Below are positions 1 through 13,500 of a stretch of 64,000 bases of DNA, piece by piece. Each line of letters opens with the position of its first letter. Position 1 is the first letter of the stretch. The position numbers were made by a program, and so were the translations under genes. Origin of the DNA: Cristatella mucedo (taxonomy: Eukaryota; Bryozoa; Phylactolaemata; Cristatellidae); contig WPIO01000001.1 in NCBI GenBank assembly GCA_009760855.2, forward strand, positions 17,367,001 through 17,431,000. The letters run 5' to 3'. A model generated the notes under the pieces. That model was not told where the DNA came from. It ran no database searches and worked only from the letters and a program-made list of their open reading frames with translations.

Positions 1-504
1 AAGGGAGGTTTGCAGGCTCATGTCATGAAAGAGCAAATCCATTAACCGGTTCAGCATAAAAAAACAAGACGTAATAAAAAAGATTGCAGCTGGCAGTCAA
101 TACTAGGAGATAAAAATGCTCGGTTTTGCTAAGCAACCGATTTGCTTATCTGAGGCAGTCTCCTTGTTTCGTATCCAACCGCCACGATAATGAAACGCAG
201 GCCGATCTCAACAATCCCTCGTTTATATTTATGCCCAGCAAAGTTTACTTGCGCTTGGCCTATCCTAGCGATTGGGGATCATCCTGAGCATAATCTTGGA
301 TTTCGTATTTTGCAATGCTATACAAGCTTCGATTGTCTGACACTGGCCCACACAACTGCTCGAGAAAAAAGCCTTGTGCCCCTGTGCCTTTATTGACCTG
401 CCATACAGTTAATGGCAGCGGTTGAAGACGGCCGTCCCTTCTCGCGCTTTAAGACCGTTGGCGACAGATGCTTTTGCTCTGAAGGTCCTAGCCCGTTGAA
501 TTCA

Positions 505-760
505 CTTCCACAAATCTTACCCAATATATACTCTGTTGCTGCCGACAGTGGCACATCCTTTCCAGCCACCTTGAGCTGCTATTTCCATGCTAATCACTAC
601 CTCAACTGACCTGCGATAAATTCTGTTGGCTATTGCATGCGTACCAAAAGCCGCTTAGGCTTTGAGTTCGTTACAGAAAACTCTGCTGCGTAACACCCGC
701 TTAAGTATGTGTGACTTATTGGAGTTACAGACGAAGATACATTACATTGCATTACGCAGT
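505..760 (+). repeat. R3 repeat, copy 1
   Basis: Shares with the other R3 copies the blocks TTGAGCTGCTATTTCCATGC, CACTACCTCAACTG, GCGTAACACCCG and TGGAGTTACAGACGAAGATA. No coding or tRNA-like part is visible. Family unknown. Confidence 0.65.
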
Positions 761-1375
761 CATTAAATATTGCTTTCTGAGTTATGGGTGATATTAAGAG
801 CCGTTTACAAGGCCGTCGTCTGGACCTAACTGCAATGCAGCAGCTTTGTACAATTCGCATGCCAGTTCTACCAGTTCGTGCAAGTTGTGCCGCCTATCGA
901 CTGTGAAGTGACGAGGTTTAGCACCTGTTGCTAACAACCTGTTTGGGTGAAAGTCAAGTTATCGTCCTTAGTCCTTAAGTGTGCTCATCATGACAGCAGT
1001 TTTCATGCTAAAAACGACTTTACGGATTTTTGCAGAGCATTTTTAAGCTTCTGGCTGTGCCTGCGGTGGAATTCTTGAAGCTGACACGATCGAAAGGCAT
1101 GAGCCTGTTTTCTGCTTCTTCTGCATTCAGCGTTTTCTCCTTTTCTTCATTTTCTTCAGTTTTCTCCTTAGTTCAAGTTCTCGCTCCACTTTGTAAATAA
1201 ATTTTTTTAGCGAAGATAGATAGATACTCTAGTACCGCAACTCGGCAGACACTTCCGGCTACCATACTGCCACGTGACCACACTTGAGTCCGCGCCCACG
1301 GCAGCAGCTTGAAGCAGCCTGAGCCAGACGCCCTGAGCAAGAGCCGGATACAGAAGTAACCTTCTAACTGCTACG

Positions 1376-1536
1376 GCTATGGTTTGGCCAAGCGGTTAAA
1401 TTGCTCACTTTTAAGACAGAGGTCAGGGTGCTCACCTGCACGACCGAGGGCGTGGGCTCGAGCCCAGTGGCACATGTGAAGTGCCTGGATAGAGATTAAG
1501 TTCTCTTAGGGCACTACGCATATGAATTATTATTTG
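1376..1536 (+). mobile_element. SINE A (tRNA-derived, L2-tailed)
   Basis: A tRNA-like head with A-box text GGCCAAGCGGTTAA and B box GGGCTCGAGCCC, then a tail AGTGCCTGGATAGAGATTAA and onward that matches the L2 3' stem-loop. It carries a small duplication between the boxes. Confidence 0.8.
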
Positions 1537-1624
1537 TATCAAAGCATTTAGCATATACGGATTGACTGTACATGTTTCGAACAATGCACAGCTCACGTAG
1601 CTGCCCATCAATCTCACAGCTGTG

Positions 1625-1750
1625 TGAGCTAATGGTAACCAATCATTCTGTAATGCTTTCTATACAGCGTCTGTAAAGTTCGTAGGGAAGAGATTCGGTT
1701 CAGTGAGGGCGCTATTATTATTGTATTATTATTATTATTATTACTCACGA
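1625..1750 (+). mobile_element. Decayed L2 3' terminus
   Basis: A degenerate stem-loop (GAAGAGATTCGGTTCAGTGA, then GGGCGCT) followed by (ATT)n. Confidence 0.6.
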
Positions 1751-2235
1751 AACCAGTACTTCGGAGGAGGGGTAACAAGTGAGGGTAGGAGATTCGTTTC
1801 GTACACTGGTGTGCCGATGATAGCAAAGCACGACAGCAGCAGCTCGTGTCACTCATACGTCAATAACAACCAGTGCAGCTTTCTTGCAGTATCGTACTCA
1901 GTCGTCACAAGACAGAGGCCAGACATAAACGGGCAGGACTGTTGATCTACTAATCTTACACTGACTATTGACCTACGCCATAGATTGTGACGCATCGGCA
2001 GGCTCCGAGTAACCATTGTTTAAGAGCAGCTTATAGTCTCTAGCGATCGACACAGTCCGGCCGATTAGCGTGCCAGCGTTTCACAACATCGGACCACGAG
2101 ACACATTGGATCGGCCAGAGAAAAGCTGCCGATAAAAGCAAAATCCGAATAACTGCAACCCTCCAGTCGTGTTGCTAGATGCTGCAACAAACATGTAAAG
2201 GAAGAACTCGTTGCTGCAATCCCCGCCATACAGAT

Positions 2236-2241
2236 TTTATT
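2236..2241 (-). promoter_or_regulatory. Poly(A) signal of the aldo-keto reductase gene
   Basis: AATAAA on the minus strand, about 110 nt past the stop codon at 2351. It is the first canonical hexamer downstream of that stop. Confidence 0.6.
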
Positions 2242-2350
2242 ATTAGCGGCCTACAAGCGGCACCTCGATTTCGCGAGATCCTCGAGATCTTCAGTCACCA
2301 TCGAGTTTCGCCAACGGCCGGGGATACCAGTCGCTGACATGGACATATTC

Positions 2351-5300
2351 TTAGCTGCTCTTGAATGGGTAATCCTTGAATGGATAGTCGGGATGTTTTC
2401 TTGCGCTGCAAAAATTCAAAACTCCCACGTTACTTAGCTAGATTTTGGCAATAAAAACAACAACACTCTAAGCTTAGCAGAGACCTACTGCTTGCCAATC
2501 CTCGTCATAAAATCGCGAAAGGTGCCGGGCAACGTAGTCGGGCGTAAGCTGACTCAGCGATACTTACGCTGACTCTAAATAAAATCTGAGGTCCTTATTC
2601 AGATTGTCGAGAGCAGTCATGTCACTGCTGGCGATGGAGAAATCGAAAACCTACACGAATCATGGCGAACACCTTTCGCTTGCGACGGAGCTTTGAGATG
2701 AAGCTTTTTATATGCTCTGTCAAGTCATGCATCCAGACAGGGAAACAAGTGACCGTACGTTATTGTTATTCCTTCGAAGTTTTTTGTGCGAGCACGTGGG
2801 GGTTTCCTCATGAACATTCTCTTGGAAGGCCATGCAAATCACGCGGTTCTAGCACACGCACACTCCCCTTCCTAGCACTTAAATGTAGCGTTCTCGAGTT
2901 ACTCTTACTTTATCTACTTGTAAAAAAAATGGCTGCCACCAGCTTGCAGGTCGAAGTGCATCCGACCTCACTGAAAGCTCGGCGAAAGAGAGAACCACGG
3001 GCGGGAGATGACAAAGGCACATACAGTCTTAGAGTTAATGTGGTATACGTGACGGTATACAACCGTATGCTTGGCATGCATATAGCTCAGTCTAGTTGCA
3101 GCATGCAGGCAGCACTCAGCTACACAGTATAGTTCTTGAATGCTTACTTGAGTATTTTCTCTTATCCTGGCAGGGTTCGTGCTCTTCGGTATAACAACGT
3201 AACCTTTTTGAAGCAGATAGCGGATTGCCACCTAGAAGCGATGGGAGATTTCGCATAAATCAGCAAAATAGATCAAAAACAATCTTAATTACAGCAAGAA
3301 CTTGCTAATCATGATAGGTCACGCTAAGTTATTGGGTTTTTTGACGTTGAAAAATCGGTTCGTCTGAATAGCATGATGTGTGGAGCACTTCTAAATTGTC
3401 TGGCTGCCTACTTACCAAAGCTAGGGGTATAGGATAAATTTTGCTCTTACAATGAGCCATAAGCTCGAACAGGTAGTCTTGCTAGTGCCTGCCAAACTTC
3501 ACCTAGATCAATTTCAGGCTGGCAAGCAATGTTTTCATATGAGGATGGTATGAGGCTCAATACTAGAGAGAACTAAAAAAAAAGCCAACTAGCCTCAGCA
3601 ATTGCCCAGATAGACTAGAGCGATGTTGGAAAGAAGCGACTGCATGTAATGATGCACCTCCCGAGGGCATTGACAGAGCACAGCACTTGAAAAAGGAAAC
3701 TTAGCCGCAAAGAATTATACCCAATACCAAAATGTTGAATAAGAAATCTGTTGGTTTCATCTGGAATATTGGAAATGAATGTGCTACACCACCTTCATAT
3801 TTTTATAGTGCAATATGTATTGAGATTAGTAAAATACCTGACAAAACATGCAAGTGGTTGTAACAGAATTCGGCAGAGAACATGAAAAAAAGCTGGTGTT
3901 ACCAGATAACGTGGCCTGACACGATACCAATGACATAGAAAGCCAATCCAGTCCAGTGCGGCTCAAACGCTATCTTCACTAGACTGAAATTGTAAGCAAA
4001 CCATATTCTAAAGCCGAAAGAATTGGTTCACACTCGGGGCAGGTTGAACTACCATTATTAACGCCGAGCTGGTTTGGTCTAGCGGTTAAGGTGTTCGCCC
4101 CGATTAAGGTCTGACTGAGGTCGTGGGCTCGAGCCCCGAGACATATGTGAAGCGCCTGAATAGAGAGAGATTAAGTTCTCTTGGGGCGCTATATAAATGA
4201 ATCATATATAAATGGGTTATATTAATAGCTATTTCCAAACTGCCTAAAGAAAGAGAAACGGAATAATGGCGGCATTTGACGAGGTTCGATGAGAAAAATC
4301 TAGCAGATCTCTTCTCATCCCTACTCATTACTTGCTATGTTCATGATAATAATAACGATAATAATAATAATACGTTTGTATATCACCATCGGAGAACGGA
4401 ATTTCTTTCTAGGCACTTTACAGATGCTGCAAAGAAAGCATGACCAAAAGATTAGTGGTAACATTCGCAGTTTCATAAAGTATAACGTAGGTTATTCTAA
4501 CCTCTTAATAGTTGCAGGGTTCTGTTGGTATGGCAGCTTAGTCGGGTCGACTGGGGCGGCGAGAACTTATAAGGATAACAATATTATTCTCATTTGTATA
4601 ACATCCAAAGATAACACAATCTATATTGAGCTACTTTACATCTCTCTGCGGTAGAAGCAGTCACCAAGGTTTAATGACACGCATGGTATCAAGCATTGAC
4701 AAGCATGCAAAAGCACACATGAGTATCATGCTTAGACCAGCATTCAATGGCACACAAAAAGGCACATTGGGGCCCAAAAGTTAGCAGCACCTCCGGTTAG
4801 TTTTACATACTGAATCGTGCATGAGAAAGCAAGCAAAGCACACAGGAGAGAACAACTTAAGTTCACTTTGGCACCGGAAAAGCTACACAGAACTGATGTG
4901 AACGCCTTTAGCTGAGACCTAACGATGCACAGTCGATGCATGAGGCGACAGAGGATGGAAGCAAGTTCCAGACTTTGGGTGAATAAGAACCACGAGAATT
5001 CGGTTTAGGAAATTTGACTGGGGTTTTCAGGAAGAGCAGCCTTTTCTGCTTCGATAAAGGCAAGCCTTTGGGCTGCAACTCCCCCTGGCATACTCAATGA
5101 CAGGCCGCAGGAACAGCAGCAACAGCAGCAACAGCCCGAGTTAAACCGACAGCAGCCGAGTCAAGGCCTGCTAACGCGCCTGGGGCACCGGCGATGCCGC
5201 GATTCCCGCCAAGCAACGCCTCGCCACCCGACGACGCAGACCTGAGCTGGCGTCCTGTTCAGCTTCGTGGCGATGGCCACGACGACAGGGTCTTCGATGA

Positions 5301-8300
5301 GCACCGGTTCGTCACTCTTTGCCCACGTTCTGCCAGGAGCAGCCAGTGGGGCGTACGCCGTGACGGCCATGCCGTGCTCGGCACAGAAGCGAGCCACGTC
5401 GCGGTTCTGGTTGTAGATGTGCAGCTCCACCTAGTGGGCAACAAGCCAACATGGCTGACAGCTGCTGGCTGTTATCAGCTTACGTGTCATGCATTGCGCA
5501 CGCCAAAGCCATGTTGACTTGGAAGCGAATCGTCATTCAGAAGCGGGACAAAAATAAAATGCCACTAAAGCAGTTCCTTTTGCACAAACTTGACACTGCA
5601 AGAAAATGTTGCACTCAGCATCAACGGTTACACACATTTTTAAGATGTTTCAGAATGGAAAGTAAAAAAAAACTCGATAGTCCTATTGATAGATTATCCC
5701 CTCTATAACCGCTGCTTTGTTGTCTGCACTCATTCTCAGCAGCCTCCAGGCTTGTTTAATGCAGCTGGTGCATCACTGAGACACTTTAATGCGACTCAAG
5801 TGGTGCCAATTCTTAATGATAAATCAAGTCGCCAAAAAACGGATTCGTACCAGCAAAGCCCCTATTGGCCCAATGCTGGATTTTAGTGGCACTTGTTGAG
5901 CCACGACCACACGCACTGGGAGGCTTAGACTCTAGGCTCTAGTCCCTGCACACAGAAACCCGATGGTTCAAGCACAGGCGCAGCCCCACCTGCCACCATT
6001 TTGCTGCAGCCCCTCCCTGTAAGTTCAAGTTCTAACGAGGGCTAACGCACACTTGTAGAAAAAGGGCTGAAGAAGCTGCAGCTTCAACCATTAGGCTTTG
6101 CCTACTGAGGAGTATGCCTCCTGGGAGGGCTACCTCTCGGAGGCCAACCGTCGGGCTTGCCCTAAGATCACCTCAGGCAATCAGGCTAGATAGGGCTGGC
6201 TACGAACATGGCTAAGCATTCATTGAAAAATCGAGGTAGCAAACAGAAGAGCCGGTAAAACCGAGCCTATTGGACTGCTCATGGTGCAGATGCTGCTCAC
6301 CTGATTCGTGGCTGGCTTGATTCTTGCATTGTCCCACACCCGCTGCATTTGCTCGATGTTGAAGTTGGACAAGCCAATCGAGCGAACCTTGCCTTGATCC
6401 ACCAGATCCTCCAGGGCCTGAAGCAGATGAACGAATGGTTCGCATCGCATCCTAAGTCGTCCGGCTATCATCAGAACAAATGGGCTTCTCGGAGCTGCTG
6501 AATTGCTGTAAACACTCAAGCTGCCGCAGGCCCTGCACATGCTTGTAAACCTTGCTGGGCTTAATTTATAAATTGCTGCATTTCTGGACAGTAACGACTG
6601 ACAACCCACGAAATGTTACCGCTCGAACAGCCAGCCACATGCTGCACTTTCGAGTGCTAGCCTTTGCATCATGCTCGACTCGCTAGCTGCCTTCCTGCTA
6701 AGCTTTGGAGTAGCCAGCAGCTTGCTTCCCCTGTGAGCTAGCCATTAAGACCAGCGACGATTCGATCTCTTATGACTGCTGCCATCAGCCTGCACACTGG
6801 CCATATCCTAAGTGTAACTAAGCAGCTGGAGCCCTACCCAGCGGGTGAAAGCCAAGATATCTAAATGAAGCCGTCAAGGCTCCAGAGTTTGGACTAGTGC
6901 AGCCCCAGATTGTAGCCTTTCCTCTGCCTGTGCCACTCGGCAGCGCATGTGATGGCACCCATCAGCTGCCTTCAAATTTGTACTGCCTGCGAATGTGTGC
7001 TGTGACTAGCACAAATCTGTGCCATGTGTGTTAGGCTCGCATGGGTACCCATCGGCTGCTGTCATCGCATTCGAGGCTGGTAAGCCTGCGATGAAAGGCT
7101 TGCCCATGCAAGCTCGCAAGTCATGCACGAGCACATCTACCACTGGTTCACCACAGGCATTCGGCAACCTGACGAGCGGGGGGGGGGGGGGGGGGGGGGG
7201 GGGCGTGTCGAGGGCACGGTCTTTCTCGGGCCTCACTGCTGAACAATGCACAGCAGCTAATGTGCATCACCGTCGACAGCTGCAGCACAGCTTAAGGTGG
7301 ATCTGCACCTGTGCATGAGCTTGTGCTCTCGGCGAGAAATTGGAGGTGCACTTTCCTTACCTTCCAAGTTTCGAGGTAGTCGATGTCTTCAGCAATTAAG
7401 AAACCTTCGTTGTCCTTGGGAAAGAATCCTTTCCCTCTCTACAGCAGCAAGCACCGCAAACCTTGACTGAATAGCAGCACATCAAGCATGAAAGCACCAT
7501 CTGGAAAATTAACTTGGGCTGCTGTTTCTGTATTCATCCATTGCCATGCTTTTGTTTGCTTGCAAAGGTGAAGGCAGCAACAGTGAGGGGAAGCTGCAGC
7601 GAGCTGAGGACGAGGCAGCAGAAGAGAGCAGTAGCAGTGAGCAGCAGCAAGGCCGAGTCGGTGGCAGGCAGAGGCTAATCAGTCGTTAATCTGGTGAGTA
7701 GCAGTGCCCATGAAAGCCTGCAGGACTAGCCATCGCAAGAAGGGCTTGTTGGCAACTTACAGGATAGGCCATTGGCCAATGTATAAGATAAAGGTCGAGG
7801 TAGTTGGTGCCTAGGTCTTTCAGAGTCTGCTCGATAGCAGCGAAAACCACTTCCCGAGAATGGTCAGTGCACCACACCTTGAAAATACACGTACATGCTT
7901 TGAACGATGCGATTCATACAGAAAATGCCATTGAGTAAACAAAGCATCAATAAGCGTGAGAAAAAATTGGTTTCTAAAGAGGTTTTTTCTAACCGCGGTT
8001 ATTGCAAGACATACTGGGGGAATGCTGTGACCTAGAACAGTACTTAAGTCGATACAACACCACCACCCCCCCCCCCCCGTGCACCTGGCTACGATACAAA
8101 ACGGTACCACTTGGCATATTCGTGAGGTACTGTTCAATCGAAGTTGTTGCTTCCAACAAGTTCAATAGTGCAACCGGTGGCAGCCGGATGTAACCAGTTG
8201 GATATGCCTTTTTCAGCCATGTTACTCTAGGATAAATTCTCTGGCCACAAGGGACCATCAACTGAGACTTATTAAGAGTAGTAATAAAACCAGATACACA

Positions 8301-10483
8301 GCCAAATCGCTTTCCGGGAGTTTGACATATACTGAAAATGAACAATTTAGACGATTTCGTCCTCTATACAGCACTCACTGACTGGAATAATGCACTTGCC
8401 CTAACTATCTGTCCATTTAGTTCTACAGCTCTTCGGCGCCTGCTAGTGCGACCTTCTTGGCAGTGACCAGGGCAAAATGTTTCCTAATAGCAGCCGAAGA
8501 CAATCGCTGCTCCCATGATACCAAAGGCAGAGGAACGGCAAATGTCACCCTCAGGAGGGTTGACTTTAATAATGTCGCTGCCTGATTATTGGGCTTTTTC
8601 TTACACAAGGATCAGCAGCCAATCCTTTGGCCAATGAGCTCTGTTAGCCAGCCCTCAACAGAAGCAGCAGGCGAATTTGAAAAACTATTGCGAGATCCGT
8701 CACTCATTTCTTCGGTCGAAATTTATCAACGGCCGGTTGACTGACATTCGCCACGATCTCATAAAGGATGCTATTCCAGAGACGACGGTCGCTAGACGAC
8801 CTAGTTAAGATGGTAACCACGGTCGAGGCAATAGTTTCGCCATCACCCACGCTCAAAATGGTTGAGATCCACCAATGCTCTGCCGACGACACTGGCAAGC
8901 CTTGAGCCTTCTATGCATGAAATGCTGGACATACGAGAGCTTGCCTAGAAGTTGTCGGCCTGGTTGTGTCAGTGGTCATATGGGTGTAGGGAAATTGATT
9001 CCTTCTGGTCCTGGTCTCCTGCCCGACCTAAAAGAGTTTACCAATCAGTCATATTGGCCCCTTCACTTAGATTGGCTTCCTCGGGGAAAGGTCAAGGTGT
9101 TGACTATCTGCTTGACTAATCATGCGTATGCCTATGACTGAGGTCTTTTAACGTGCAGTGAAAATATGCCAAGGGATATAAACGTCGACAAGATTACTGC
9201 TGTAGGCCCGGCATCCAGCAGTGTACGGTTTGGGAGGAAACTAGCAGTTAGCTGTGCGCCAAAACGGTAAGCTTATTAGCAGCAGCAAGTAATGGTGCAG
9301 ATTCATTGAGCAGCTTATCATTGTGAAGTGTGACTGGCGGACAGCTGTCTGTCAGTGCCGGTACAAGGGTCACTGAGCCAGCTGTCTACCTCCAGTCAGT
9401 ATGCACTCATGCTATGCTAGCTTCGGCAGCAGCGCATCTCTCCGTCTCCCTCATCCCCGGGTGCCAGACAGTGGTCAACTTTCGGCCAGGTGCATCTGCT
9501 GCTCAGATGATGCTATTCGAAGTCACTCAACTTGCATAGATGGCATCCTGCTTACTACGAGGCTGGTGCAACCTGACGAAAATTATGCTTCGGAGGCTCT
9601 TTGGCCCATCGACTAGATGAATACGAAGAGACACTCTTTAATAACCAGGTAACCAGTCATAGACCGGTCTCGACGTTCTTGGGGCTTATCGGCATCTACA
9701 GAAATATGGGTTATGCTAGCATATCGGCACACCTGTACGACTGGTCTGAAGAGCTCGACTGGTCTCCGGAGGTCACTGCATCATATTAAAACCTGATAAC
9801 AAGTTAATGGCCAATGCAATGTCACCCTTACCAAATCCAGGCATGCTATTCATCGTTATGTGTGACACCCAGCAGGCAGCAGGGTTCGTTAACGAGCAGC
9901 CTGGCGATTGTGGGAGCTGACAACCGGCGGTGTTTCACGGCAAGAGGAACGCTCGTGATGCCCAGTATTCAGCCACAATCAGCTGGAATATCTTGCAGTG
10001 ATCCAAGCACTGAAGGCATAATAACCTTACCATTCGCACACTAAGTTCACAGTTTATATGGACCACGAGGCACTCAAGTGGCTATTGCCAAGACAGGACA
10101 GCATGGAGACATTGGGCATGTATACGGGGTGGGCTGCCACTTGATTTAACAGTCTAGCACAAGGTTTGTCATACGAACACAGCTTCTATTGCCATGAACT
10201 GACCTCCAAACTCCAAGTGCCCCTGGTTCGAATCGATAGTACATTTTGCACAGAGGAAGATGATCAGAACTACCCAGGAATATTTCAGTTTTTCTGCACT
10301 GTGAACATAGTTTAGTAAGCGCAGCTCTTGCCTACAAAGCTTCAATACCCCATCGGTATGGATGAAGGCACAAGGCTACTTGTGTATGCTGGCACCGGGG
10401 TCACCGATTTTTAGTTTAGTGCTCAGCATTGCAGTAGCTCGTCGGCTGGTCACTTGGCCTTCGATATGATACGGAAAGTAGCT

Positions 10484-10570
<87 letters not shown>

Positions 10571-13500
10571 AGAGAGAGAGAGAGAAAAAGGGATAGAGAG
10601 ATGTTTTTGATTGGCATTCATACAAGTGTCAGCCGCTGGGCATCCACTTGGCATCCCCCCATTGAAAACGACTTGCGAATCTTAGCAGCCTTTGCACGTT
10701 CAAAGCAATTCGAGACGACGCAGGTCGACTTGAAGGGCGGACTTACCATGAACGTGACAGGAAGTGTGTGCCTTACGGACCACTACGACTAATCTTTTCA
10801 GGTATGTCATTATCCCTGCCTAATAAGTGAACTGAAACCTCGAGGGAAGCAATGCTGGTGCATGGCATGTTTAATAACCACTGCATCAATCAATGCTCAG
10901 AATATCAGCTCTCCCTTCTTCGAGAGATCTGCAGCAGGCTTCGGATAGAGAAAAGGTGATCTATCGGCTACCATTCGGCAAGAACGTTGGTGTTTAATGC
11001 TGCAATTCTCACCAACGATAAGAGACAAAAGGCCTCATGGTCAAGTTGCAGCCATATGGGAAGAAATACCGGTTTCTAATATGGCGATCATTTAATAACT
11101 CTTCGTATGATTTGGTGAAAAGAGATACAAGTTTTTTACCGTCGTCTACAGCTTGCTTATCATGTTGTGAGCAAAACAAAAGACAATGCTCCAGTGGCCA
11201 GGTGAGAACAACGTTCATGGTAGAGGCAACATCGAGCCCACAGCTATGATAGAAAACCCACTAATTCTATATCACACTTGCAGGTTCCTAGCAGCTACTG
11301 CATGCTGAAAAAAGCTTGGCAAACCGTACAGCAATGTGCCGCAAACTCACTAATTCAATGCGGCTCAGTGATCAATATGACAAACCACTTAACACTGAAG
11401 ACGTGGCTCGGATGCAATGGCCGGTTCATGCCCAAATGCAAACCAGATTCCGTAGAGTCTGGGTAGTCTCGCGAAGAGTGACCAGAAAGTGCCTTCACCC
11501 ACCTTGCCGGTGATGAAAACGTCCTCGCGCTTGATCGGCGAGCCAGAGGCTGCTAGCTCGACAAACGCCTTGCCAATCAGTGGTTCTGTCTCGTAAATTG
11601 TGGCCGTGTCGATATGCCTGTAGCCGCATTCCAGAGCTGCCTTCGTAGCAGCTTCTATTTCTCCGGGTGGATTCTGTGTGCACAAAAATGTGAACGATAT
11701 GTGTACTGTTAAGAGCAAGTTGTAGCCGCTCCAGAAATAAACTCTCTCCCACATACACGGTACAGGTAACGGTATTAGTTCTAACAGAATCGGTGATGGA
11801 TACTGGTGTAACGACCATGTCGAAGCACACCTAACGAGCCTTACAAGACACAGGGATGCAAGCAGAAACAGAGGCGATAGCAGAGTAGGATAGCAATAAA
11901 AAACTAATTTTTGTTTCCTGTTCTCAATGTATACACATGCCACAGCCGATGAGAAACGCATCTGCAAACGTCGACCTATGGAGCACAACCGTACTACAAG
12001 TTACCAACTGATTTAACAGCAACATTTGCATACCCACGACCTCGATCGTTAAGAGTGAGTACTTTATTTCCCGACCTATCACGGCCGAGTACATTTTTAT
12101 AAGATCAAAGTCATATCCGGCTCGTAATGATTATAACTCAAGAATACCTGCAACTTCTCCAAACTGTCACAACCTAACCAGTTTAGCATGCCAGCATTTC
12201 AATATGTACTTGGGTTTTGCATAACCACAAGCTTGGTCGATGCAATAAAGCTACTTCCCAATAAGTTAATGATACTGGCACTAATTAATATAGTCACCAT
12301 AATAAAGCAAAGAAGCAAAACTCAATTAATTCGGGAATCTCCTTTTCGCGGCAGCAGAGGTACTTCAGTGGACATCACCTGGTTTTCGTGAGGCATTAAA
12401 GACTGTCTGATGCAGGTTCTCTATACAAATGAATCAGTTAATGAATTTTGCACCTGCATATATATATATATGCAGGTGCAAAATTCATTAACTGAGGTTT
12501 GAAGTGCAAGAACCTTACCACAGGCCGAAAAAGCAGGCGACGTAATCTAATCGCGAGGAAATTAAGAGAATGCAACTCTTTCTGATTTCATATATGATAA
12601 TAAAATGCACCTGCCGAAAAAACAGCAAAGTGTGTGACTAGACACCTCTGTAATTAGAAACCTCCCCTTTGAAACTCGGATAGTCAATCCTAATCTACCC
12701 AGGGTGCGTTTTCATGCCGCGGCAGAGCGTATTCACGTTTATGCATTAATAAAAAATTAAGAGCTACGCTTGCTAAGCTCGGGTCTTTGCTATGCAAAAT
12801 AGGAGCAGCGATTGCTAAAAGAGGTAAGTCTTGGACCACTCTTTAAATCGAAATCGGCGGCCGTTTCCAGGGCCATCATGCAGAGACAGCTCAAGTCTTC
12901 CTTTAGGTTGGAAGTGTGGAGTGTACATAAGAAAAATATATTCCGTCGCCGCCTTCTGCTGTAAATTGATGTCGACCATCGGCTGAATCTCTTTGGCGTA
13001 CTAGCGGCTAATGCTAGCCACTTTGCCAGCTTGGGGGGTCTAGATTGCTCGGAACACTAGACTTTCCACTGGTAGGCCCTCTGGACGAGTTTTCCAACGA
13101 GCGATAACCAATCGCGAAAGAACGGATTCGCTTCAATAATAATAATGCACTTGATAAAGCACCCTCAGAGAACTGAATCTCTTTCTAGGCGCTTTGCATT
13201 TGCTGCAAAGGGGAAAAGCTTGCGTGCTTCGGGCAGGAGAAGGCACAAAAGTTAACCCGTCAGTGACCTAAAAGGACTTTCGCTGGCCGAATTTCAGTGG
13301 TGTTACAATAAGCCACGGTGGCTACCTATCTGGGTGCTGCACCACGCCTTTGCGACAGTACGCGACGCTCTGCAAAGGCGCTTGCATTTGTGTGTGCCTA
13401 AGCTTGGAGCTTTCCTCGAGAAGCGACTCGAGATCGGGTTTACTTAGTTGAAGATGCTTTCAAAGAAAGCCTCAAGTATGACACAGCTCTCAGAGGCCGA

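Larger units (their letters stand above)
1..2350. other. 3' flank of the aldo-keto reductase gene, no gene seen
   Basis: Holds an R3 copy, a SINE A, a decayed L2 terminus and the poly(A) signal at 2236. The short open frames are not gene-like. Confidence 0.6.

Noticed and set aside
2564-2566. TAA as the end of the reductase
   Set aside because: It would give a 307-aa protein without the conserved HPDYPF tail; the overlapping GTAAGT donor joins in frame to an exon encoding that tail.
2662-3132. 156-aa plus-strand frame
   Set aside because: Antisense to reductase intron 7, adjoining exons 7 and 8; no recognisable domain.
4062-4150. tRNA gene
   Set aside because: The A/B-box text belongs to SINE A: it lacks a proper acceptor stem and anticodon arm and continues into the L2-like tail. 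All other tRNA-like heads in the window are SINE copies as well.
7019-7318. Frame with a poly-Gly stretch
   Set aside because: Produced by the G run at 7178-7203 inside an intron.
10376-10792. Leu-Ser and Arg-Glu repeat proteins
   Set aside because: Translation of the (GA)n microsatellite. The same applies to frames over 48117-48194, 56201-56276 and 38711-38815.
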